DNA from: Aureococcus anophagefferens
Lineage: Eukaryota; Sar; Pelagophyceae; Pelagomonadales; Pelagomonadaceae
Assembly (NCBI RefSeq): GCF_000186865.1
Contig: NW_008705561.1
Location: 62,001-126,000 of the forward strand
Direction of reading: 5' to 3'
DNA: 64,000 bases
The translations under genes were made by a program, and so were the position numbers. Positions 52,977 through 61,200 of the stretch are shown here, in pieces. A model generated the notes under the pieces. That model searched no databases and was not told the origin of the DNA. It worked only from the letters and a program-made list of their open reading frames with translations. Positions within the stretch are counted from its first letter, which is position 1, and every line of letters starts with the position of its first letter.

Positions 52977-55252
52977 ACGTCGCCGTAGTAGTCGCGCCGC
53001 GGCTTGTACTTCGTGTTGCCCTCGGCCTCGCCCGGCTGGCGCGGCTTCTTCGCCGCGAGCTCGGCGACGGCCGTCTCGTGCGCGGCGATCTCTGCGGCGA
53101 CGAGGGCCTCGTGGTCGTCGTCGTCGTCCGAGGGGACGTAGTCGCCGTCCTGCCAATGCTTGAGGAGCGGGATCATGGGCACCTCGTTGCCGTCGTCGTC
53201 GGAGTCGACGTCGTCGGACGGCGGCGGCGCGCGGCCGCGGCGGAAGGAGACCGCGGCCGAGTACGAGTGCGTGTAGTCGGGGAACTCCGGGTCCGCGACG
53301 GCGCGGAAGAGCTCGGGCAGGTCCGCGCGCGAGACCATGAAGCGGGACACCGAGGGAATGGCCTTGCGGTGCCAGCCGCGCGGCGGCAGCCGCGGCTCGT
53401 CGGGCCCGCCCCACGTCGCCGCGTCGTGGCCGACGTCGCTCGAGTCCGGCGGGCCCAGGAGCAGGTACTCCTGGACGCTCTCCTTGTCGCGGACGACGGC
53501 CGTGAAGTCCTGGTTCGGCGCGTGCCAGCAGATGAGGACGAGGTCCGGCCGCTCGACGGCGTCGAGCACGTCGCTGTGCACCGCGAGCGTGACGGGAAAC
53601 GCCGGCTCCGGGTGCGCGACGGCGTCCGAGGCCAGGACGACGATCTGCGGCGGGAGCGCGTGGCGGAGGTGGAGGCAGAGCCGGCCGTCGCCGCTGCCGA
53701 TCTCGAGGAGCGTCGCCGTGCCGCGCGACCGGAGCGCGGGCGCGAGGCGCCGGACGACGTACCTCGCGAGCGCGCGGACGAACTCCTTCGTGTAGAACTC
53801 GTAGACCGGCGCGCCCTTGCGGTTCGCGAAGCGCAGCGCCGGCCGCGTGCCTACGAAGCATCGTCGTTTTCCCGGTCACAAGGCCGGGGGACGCCGCCGC
53901 GCGCCGAGGCGGTCCATCATCGTCCGCGACTGGAACCGCCGCCGCGCCTTGGCCTCGTCGCAGCGGTCCACGTGCTTGCGCTGCGTCCACTCGGCGCGCG
54001 GGAGCACCGGGGGCAGGTTCAGGTCCAGCAGGTCGTTGAGCAGCTTCCGCTTCGGCGGCACCTGCTCGAGGAGCGGCGCCCACGCCTCGCGCTCCTGCTC
54101 CGTCCACTCGACCGTCGCCTCGCCGTGGACGCCCGAGCTCAGCGACTTCTTCAGGTGGTCGTCCCAGTGGCCCTTCCACTCGTTGATGAGCTTGATCTTC
54201 TCCTTGTCCGTCCACGTATCGAAGTCCTTCTTGCCCTTGCGCGTCGAGGGGATCATCGACGCGAAGAGCGCGTTCGCGAACTCCGGGTCGTCCTCGACGA
54301 TGCCCTCGCAGAACGTGCGCAGCCGCTTCGACGCCTTCCAGGTCTCGAGCTCGCGGTCCAGCGCCGCGCGCTCGCGGAACGTGCGCTTCGCCTCCTCCAG
54401 CTTCGCGCGGCACGCGGCCGCCGCGAGCTGCATGTCGGTGACGATCTTCGCGTTGACGTACTCGTCCTCGAGCTCCGCGGCCTTGTCGTAGGCCGCCGCC
54501 GCGGCCTCGAGCTGGTTGAGCTGCTCGAGGGCCTTGGCGCGGCGGAAGTGGAGCTTCGGCCGCTTGTTGTCCGTGTGGCACGCGCTGTCCGCGTCGGCGA
54601 GGGCCAGGCGCGGCTGCGCCGTCGCGAGGTAGGCCGCGCTCCGGTTCCCCAGGAGCGTCGCGTCCTACGTGTTGTCTTCGACCCTCGCTCTTCGCGGCGC
54701 GGCTTTCTTCGACCCTCGCTCTTCGCGGCGCGGCTTTCTTCGAACCTCGCTCTTCGCGGGGAGCTCCCGGATCCCCCGGAAACGCGCGGGGTTCTCGAAT
54801 CCGGACGCCGCCGCGCGACCTGCGGCACGACCTTGAGCGACTCGGAGTAGCACTTGATGGCCTCGGCGTACTTCTTCTTGCCAAAGTACTTGTTCCCCGC
54901 CGCGCGGCCCTCCTCGACCTGGGCGAGGAGCCGCTTCGCCTGGCGCATGCACTCCGCGGCCTCGGCGCGCATGCCCGCGGCCTCGAGGTGCGGGTGCAGC
55001 CGCACCCAGTGCGTGCACGCGGACCTGCGCGGGAAGGCGTCGCGGGCGCGCGGAGCCTCGTAGAACCCCGACGCCGGCTGCCGACGCGAGGTCGCCGCGC
55101 TTCGCCGTCCTGTCGCACTCCTTGAGCTGCTCGCGCAGCTCCTCTTCGGTGTGCTCGCCGACGGCTCCGATGGTCCTTTGCTGTTGTTGTGGCGGCGGCG
55201 GCGGCGGCGCGTCCTCGTCGCCGATGTTGTGGAACTTTGAGTAGTCGACCAT
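52973..55252 (-). CDS. TPR domain - SAM methyltransferase fusion, four exons
   Basis: Exons 55086-55252, 54820-55024, 53905-54664 and 52973-53850 splice in frame to 669 residues. N-terminus MVDYSKFHNIGDED, then TPR repeats: EEGRAAGNKYFGKKKYAEAI..., TLLGNRSAAYLATAQPRLAL..., KLHFRRAKALEQLNQLEAA. A charged helical region follows (KGKKDFDTWTDKEKIKLINE). Exon 4 starts TRPALRFANRKGAPVYEFYT and contains ATLLEIGSGDGRLCLHLRHAL and IVVLASDA, motif I and the end of strand 2 of a class I methyltransferase, then an acidic C-terminus. Exon 4 has no ATG ahead of its SAM site, and without the third intron the TPR part stops at 53876; hence one gene. The substrate is unknown. Confidence 0.65.
53851..53904 (-). 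other. Intron 3 of the TPR-methyltransferase gene (54 bp GC-AG, or 42 bp GT-AG)
   Basis: GCGCGCGG...CTTCGTAG on the coding strand; it contains the TGA that would otherwise end the TPR protein. A GT donor 12 bp further in also keeps the frame, so the exact donor is open. Confidence 0.55.
54665..54819 (-). other. Intron 2 of the TPR-methyltransferase gene, filled by a 31-bp minisatellite
   Basis: A GT-AG intron of 155 bp joining ...SLKVVPQ to DATLLGNRSAAYL in frame. On the + strand it holds about 2.8 copies of a 31-bp unit (54676-54706, 54707-54737, 54738 onward) containing CTTCGACCCTCGCTCTTCGC. Confidence 0.8.
55025..55085 (-). other. Intron 1 of the TPR-methyltransferase gene (61 bp GT-AG)
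   Basis: Donor GTCGGCAG, acceptor CCGCGCAG; joins ...AKRGDLA to SACTHWVRLHPH in frame. Confidence 0.65.
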
Positions 55253-55811
55253 CGTGGGCAGCCTCTGCGCGCCGCGGCTGTCTGCCGAACTTCCCAGAGG
55301 CAGAGCACGCTGCGCTACCACGACGACGGCCGTCTCCGTCGATCTCCGATGAGTGGGCAGCCTCGCTGCGCTTGAAAAGCAAGCGCAAGCTTGACCGACT
55401 GAAGCTTGCAGAGCACGGGGGTTTCAGTTTTGAAGCCCCGAACCTTCTGACTCCCACGTGCTTTGTTCTCCGTGTTCGGACTCAAGAGCAGGGCAACCCG
55501 CGCGGTCCGCCTTCCAGTCTCTCATAGTTTTTTTTAGTTTGGGCACAGTCGAGCACAGGGGTTCAGACGCGGACGGATTCTGACGGGCGGCGCGGTGGGC
55601 GGTCGCGGGCGACGATCTGGTCAACGCGGAGCACGCGGGGCGCGCGACGGACTGCCCGCGGGGCGCGGCCGCGCCGGAAGGCGCGGCGCGCCCCCCGGGA
55701 CTCCGAAGGGCGAGGCCGATGCTCGAGCTTGGGGGACTTGCTTGCTCGGTGCGTGGCGGCGTGGCCTCGGCCGCCCCGCGGACGGGGGGCGGGCCTGGCG
55801 CCGGCCGCAAG
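55253..55811. other. Intergenic region, no supported gene
   Basis: AT-richer near 55330-55560 with a TTTTTT run, then very GC-rich. If the small gene at 55812 is spliced, its further exons would be here; none was recognised. Confidence 0.4.
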
Positions 55812-56048
55812 TCAATGGAGCGGGTCGCGGCGCATCGCCTCGAGCTCGATGAGCTGGATCTGGGCGGTGAGCGCGGCGACGGCCGCCTCGTGCTTGAGCT
55901 TCTCCGGGCTCGCCTTCTTGCCCCAGGAGCTGAAGTTGGACACGCGGCACTTGTGGTACTCGATCATCGCCCGGTTCTTGTCGATGCGCTTCTTCTCCTT
56001 CTTGCGGAGGTAGTTCGCGGGCTCGATGATCTGGTTCTTCTTGGCCAT
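55812..56048 (-). CDS. Small basic helical protein, WBP11 N-terminus-like
   Basis: A 78-residue frame. MAKKNQIIEPANYLRKKEKK followed by RIDKNRAMIEYHK resembles the lysine-rich N-terminal helix of the WBP11 splicing-factor family; the rest (SPEKLKHEAAVAALTAQIQLIELEAMRRDPLH) is amphipathic helix. Residue use is far less Ala/Arg-skewed than in chance frames of this genome, which supports real coding. It may be a complete small protein or a first exon, since WBP11 is much longer. The name is tentative. Confidence 0.5.
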   Translation of the reverse strand: MAKKNQIIEPANYLRKKEKKRIDKNRAMIEYHKCRVSNFSSWGKKASPEKLKHEAAVAALTAQIQLIELEAMRRDPLH

Positions 56049-56495
56049 GGTGAAGGTGTGCGAGGTGCTGGAGGATTGTGTGGGGGCGTGCCTAAAAGGT
56101 TTTGCAGGCTGCCAACGCGCTCTGGCTTCGATCTTGTCTCAGAACATCGTTCGAATCGCGCGCAACTCGGATTTTTTTGGGCACGCGGATGGTGGGAGGT
56201 GTTAGGGAGGTAGGAGAACGGTTGCGAGGGCTGGGGAGTGGTACTCACGGTTTGCGCACGCGCTGCTTCGGTGACACGGGCGGTGTCGAGAGTGCTCGAG
56301 TTTAGTTCTGGCTGCACCAGGCCGAGGAGAGAGAGAGAAGTAACTTAGTTTCGGGTTTTGACCGGGGTCAAAGACTCGGTCAAGGCGACTGGCAGTGCGT
56401 CGCTTGCGACGTCTCCGGTACGCCGGCGGCGGGCATACACGTGCAGAAGCGCGGGAGTTGAGTCGAGCCACTCCCAGGGTTCCAAAAGACACCAA
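56049..56495. other. Intergenic region, no gene seen
   Basis: 447 bp with moderate GC, including a GAGAGAGAGAGA purine run near 56325. Presumably contains the promoter of the small reverse-strand gene and the 3' end of the dioxygenase gene. Confidence 0.5.
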
Positions 56496-57524
56496 TTACC
56501 CACCACCGGCCTCCGCCCTTTCCCCGTCGGCCATGCCCGCGTGCGTGTCCGTGGGCGACAGCGTCCGCCGCTCGGGCCGGAGGACGTCGCGCGGGTCGAC
56601 GCCCTCGGCCGCGAGGATCCACACGGTCAGCGCGTAGCGGCGGTAGGCGTCGTCGCGGTAGGCGCGGACGCTGTGCGCGAGCGTGTCGGCCTCGAAAACG
56701 ACGAGCCGGTCGCCGCGGGGCGCGATCGCGTCCGCGGGCTCGAGGTCCGCGGGCGCGAGCGCGGCGCCGACGTCGCGGCGCCGTCGCCACGGAACAAAGT
56801 GGCCGCCGGCGGCCTCGTCGTAGTCCGGGTTCATGTAGTAGATGGCGCCGTAGACGCGCCGGTCGTCGCCGCCGTGGTTGTCGACGTGCACCGGGAACGC
56901 GCCGCCCGACGCGTAGCAGCTCAGCATGTTCGAGCCGCAGTCGCTCGATAAAGGGAGGCCATGTGCGTCACCTAGCGCGCTCGACAGCGCCGTCGCCAGC
57001 GCCAGCGAGCACGCGACGACGCGCGGGCAGCGCGAAAAGTCCTCCGGGTCGAGCAGCTCCGCGCGCGTCCGCGTGACGTCGTCGGCGAGGTTGCCCGCGT
57101 CGGCCGCGATCTTCCCCGCGTGCACGCCCTCGGCCTCGCGGCGCAGCGCGGCGCAGGCGTCGGCGCCGAGCACGTCGTCGAGCACCGCGACGCCGCCGTC
57201 GACGCCGCGGCCGAGCGCGCCGACGAGCTCGTCCGCGCGGCCCGCGACGCGCGCCTCGTAGGCCGTGCGCGAACCGAGCAGCGCCATCACGGCGCCGAGC
57301 TCGTCCTGCGGCGGCGGCGCGGCGGCTGGAGGCGGCGGCGCGCTCGCCGCTGGCGCAGCCGGAGGTTTCTTCGCTTTCTTCTTCTTCTTCACGGGCTTGC
57401 TCTTCGCGCCGAAGCCGCCGCCGGCGAGCCCTTGCGCTACGGGTGCGAGGCATAGCAGCATGAACAGCGTTCTTCGTCGGCCAGGGCGCGGGCCGGCCAC
57501 GCAAAGCGCTGGAGCTTCCGCCAT
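56496..57524 (-). CDS. 2-oxoglutarate/Fe(II) dioxygenase, prolyl 4-hydroxylase-like
   Basis: A 342-residue protein from the ATG at 57524. The leader GRRRTLFMLLCLAPVAQGLAGG looks like a signal peptide, perhaps a plastid or ER leader, followed by a Lys-rich linker (KSKPVKKKKKAKK) and a Pro/Ala stretch. The catalytic domain has VLDDVLGADACAALRREAEG, then the HxD pair in GGAFPVHVDNHGGDDRR near 210, YGAIYYMNPDY, the distal His in FEADTLAHSVRAY near 281, and the 2-oxoglutarate Arg in DDAYRRYALTVWIL. All three iron ligands and the Arg are present. Closest in style to EGLN/P4H oxygenases; hydroxyprolyl target unknown. Confidence 0.8.
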   Translation of the reverse strand: MAEAPALCVAGPRPGRRRTLFMLLCLAPVAQGLAGGGFGAKSKPVKKKKKAKKPPAAPAASAPPPPAAAPPPQDELGAVMALLGSRTAYEARVAGRADELVGALGRGVDGGVAVLDDVLGADACAALRREAEGVHAGKIAADAGNLADDVTRTRAELLDPEDFSRCPRVVACSLALATALSSALGDAHGLPLSSDCGSNMLSCYASGGAFPVHVDNHGGDDRRVYGAIYYMNPDYDEAAGGHFVPWRRRRDVGAALAPADLEPADAIAPRGDRLVVFEADTLAHSVRAYRDDAYRRYALTVWILAAEGVDPRDVLRPERRTLSPTDTHAGMADGERAEAGGG

Positions 57525-58273
57525 GCCTCGCCCTCGCTTGGCCGGGGGTCCGCGCCCGATCATGCGGCATTCCGCGCGCGCGCCGCGCGCCGCGCACCTC
57601 TCCGCGCCAGCACGTGGTCCGGTGCAGGCGAGGGCGGAGGCCACCCTTCTCGATGTGGCGCGTCAGACGAGCATGTAGTCTCTTTGTCGCGTCTCGGAGG
57701 AGCTGCTTCTGACTCAGGCTCGGACTCCGTTCGGAAGACGAGGCCCTAAAAGAACGCGCGGTCGGTCGACGGAGCCCAGGTTTGCAGCGTGGACATGCTG
57801 AAGGCGCGGGCTTCACGACGAGGCCGACGTCGCGCCGCTCGCCCCACACCCCCGACGAGAGCAGGATGCCGGCGAGCGCGTGCTTGACGGTGCCCCAGAT
57901 CTGCCAGTGCCACTGGCAGTCTATGCTGCCATTATCATACCTGCGGGCGATTATCGACACGTCGACGACGCCGCCTGGCTACCCCGATGGAAAGTTTCAG
58001 TGGCGTTCCGAAAATAGACAGCGGCCGCCGCCGGCGCGGCCTCCGCTACGGAGCTGCTGCGGGGTCTCGGCGATGACACGTCGACGACACGCAGCCTGAG
58101 AGCGGCGAGGGTACCCGCAGCACTGCTGGACGCCTCCGCGAACGCTGCGCCAGACCGCCAGGCGTCGCGCCGCGCGAGCGACGAGGAGGCTACGAGGACA
58201 CGCCAACGGCCAGCCCGTCCTGTTCTGTTTGATCCACAAGCAGTGCTCCCACTCCACGGATCAATGCCATATA
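57525..58273. other. 5' flank of the retroelement, no clear gene
   Basis: 749 bp. The patch at 57880-58030 is AT-richer. I searched by eye for a copy of the sequence downstream of 63628 (an LTR pair) and for a primer-binding site and found neither convincingly. No gag-like frame with a CCHC zinc knuckle was recognised here. Confidence 0.4.
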
Positions 58274-61200
58274 ATGGCCAAGCTCGCTCGCGACTGGAAC
58301 GACACCGACACCGGCCGCGGAAAGGGCCGAGGCCGCGGCCGCGGCCGCGGCAGCAAGGGCCGCGGCGCCGGCGGCTCCCTCGCCGAGGCGTCCCGCGCCC
58401 TCGTGGCTTCGGTCGCCGCGTCGCTCCAGGGCGACGGCACCGCGCTGCCCGACGACCGCTCGGCGCTCACCGACGACCGTTCGATCGGCGACTACAGCCG
58501 GGCCTACGCGGCCGTCGCGGACTGCCTCGCCAACGCCGCCCGCGCGAGCGGCCCCGCGGAGCTCAGCGCCGACGAGGCGCACGCGCTCGCGGCGTGCGGC
58601 AGCCTCCCGCCGTGCCCCGAGGGGTTCGAGCTCAGCTTCGTCGACGGCGGATCGATGGCCCACGCGCTCAAGACCGCGAAGCACGGCCCGCGGCGCGAGC
58701 CGTCGACGCACTGGGCCTCTCCCACAGCCCTGCGCGACGGCGGAGACCGCGCCCACGCCAACCACGGCGTCTACAGCTCCGACTTGGTCACGCCCGACGG
58801 CACGCGCATCCCGGTCGAACGCGACAACCACTTCCCGACCTTCGCCGTCTCCATCTTCAGCGAGGGCCAGCTCGAGGAGCAGGGCTACCGGTTCCACACG
58901 ACGGAGTCCGCCCGGGGCCTCTCCAAGTTCATGATCACGCCCGCGGGCGACGAGGTCAAGCTCATGACCTGGCGGAACCTCAAGATGGTCTACGTCCGGG
59001 CCGTCGCGCCCCAGCCGGCGCCCGAGGGCCTCAGCGCCGCGGCCGTCTCCGAGCCGCCCTGGCCCGAACCACAGCCGCGCGTCGAGGCCATGGAGATCTT
59101 CGCCGGGTCCGGGTCCATGTCGCGCGCGCTGCGGGACGGCGGCGTCTCCATCGTCGCCACCTGCGAGAACGACCCGCGCAAGGCGGGCGCCCTCGCGAAC
59201 AACCTTCCCAGCGTCCACAACTACGGCGACATCCACGACGACTCCATCGTGGGCCACGTCTGGAACCCGCGGAGCGTCAGCGCCATCGCCGCCGGCGTCG
59301 AATGCCAGGACTACAGCAAGGCCGGCGCCCGGCGCGGCCTCGGAGGGCCCAAACGCCGCACGCTCGAACGCTTCGCGCACGTCGTGCGCTGCATCGGCCC
59401 GCACCTGCTGCTCGTCGAGAACGTGTGGCCGTTCGTCGTCATGCTCGGCCTGGCCTACCTCGTGTCGCTCCTCTCCGCCCCCAAGCGGAGCGGCGAGTCG
59501 CGATACATCCTGCGGCTCCCCACCGGCGTCGAGGAGGCGGAGCTCAGCAAGAGCTCGCTGCACGGCCCGGTCTACCGCGACCGCATGCTCGCGTACTTCG
59601 AGCGCGACGACGTCTCACCGCTGCTGCCGCCCCCCGCGCCGCTCATCGCGCCCAAGATCGCGGAGCGACGGACGCTCGTCTCGTGCCTGCGGGCCGCAGA
59701 CGAGGTCCCCGACGACGCGTTCTGGGAAGGACGCTTCGAGCGCCTCTCCACGCCGCGCCGCGCCTACAGCGGGCGCGAGGACAGCCCGCTGGTCGTCGCT
59801 CGCCTCCACTACGACCCGGAGTCGGCCGTGCGCGAGGGGTCCGTCGTCAGACTCCGCGGCGACGGCCGGCGCTGGGTCGTGCTCACCGCCGACGTGACAC
59901 TGCACGTCATCGCCTACGACCGGCGCCACCCGACGCAACGCCGCGGCGTGCCCCGCGAGCGCGTCTCCGAGCACGTCCACTACGCCTACGACGTCTTCGA
60001 CACGACCAAGCTCCTGTCGCCGCGCAAGGACGGCCAGCCGCCGTACGGAGGCACCATGCTCCTCGAGCGGCCGTCCCACCCGGGACGCGCGTCCCGCGTG
60101 CTCCCCGACGAGGCGGCCCGCGCCATGGGCATCGACATCACGGGCATCGCCGAGCACGACGTCCAGTACGTCGTCGGCGACGGCGTCACGGACGTCTACA
60201 AGATGCAGGCCGCGGCCCGCATCATGGAGCGCGCGACGATGCTACACAAGGTCCTCCACGAACGGTCCCACGCGGCGTCGGTCGCCGCGCCGCTCCTGGC
60301 GGCCCCCGCGTCCCCGCCGCTGCGGCACCCCACGGCCGGGCCAAACGCGCCGCCGCTGATGGCGCGCGGCCTCGGCCGGGAAGCGAACGTCGTCCACGCT
60401 GCGATTGGGCACCCGGCCCAGGACCGCTTCCGCGACACGGTCAAGGGGCTGCGCATCAAAGTCGACGGTACCGTCGACTGCGCCGTCTGCAAGATCTCTC
60501 GCATGGTCAAGAGCGGGTCCGCGCGCAAGTCGCGGACCCAGAACCCGCCGGCGGTTCGGCGGCCACCGCCGCCGCCTCATCCGCCCCCGGCACCTCCGGG
60601 CGGCCAGCCCGCGAAGCAGCGGCCGCCGACGCTGCGCCTCGACCTCTTCGGAGCCCACAGCGACATCCCGTCGCGCACGCGGTCCCAGTACTTTCTCACG
60701 GCCACGCTCAACACGAACCCGCCCCACCGCGTCGGCGTCGGCCTCCGCCTCAAGAGCGAGGCCGTCGGCGAGCCCGGCGGCTTCTCCGGCCTCCGCATGA
60801 TCTACAACGCGTACGCCGCGAAGGGCATCCGCGTGCGCATCGTCGAGCACGACGACGGCGGCGAGTTCGTGGGCAACAAGGCCAGCGCGCTCTACGCGCA
60901 GCTCGGCGTCGCGAGCCGGCCCAGACCCTCGGAGCGCCACTGCGAGGCCGCAGAGCGCACGAACCGGGCCGTCTACGGCCTCACACGGGCAATGATGCAC
61001 GCGGGCTCCGTCCCGGACAACCTCTGGGAGGACGCCGCGTGCCACGCCGTCGATTGTTTGAATCTGCACTTTCACGGCGACATCAACGCCCACTACGCGG
61101 CCTTCCAGGAGGACGTCGACCTGTCGACGTTCTACCCCTTCTACGCGCACGTCGCGTTCTTCGACATGCACCGGTCCGAGCGCTTCCGCACTTCCGGAGC

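Noticed and set aside
685..57960. Very long open frames antisense to real genes, for example on the reverse strand of 27984-32669 and 42419-45904
   Set aside because: They are Arg/Ala/Pro-rich with no motifs. In a genome this GC-rich stop codons are rare in all frames, and the opposite strand carries coherent domains.
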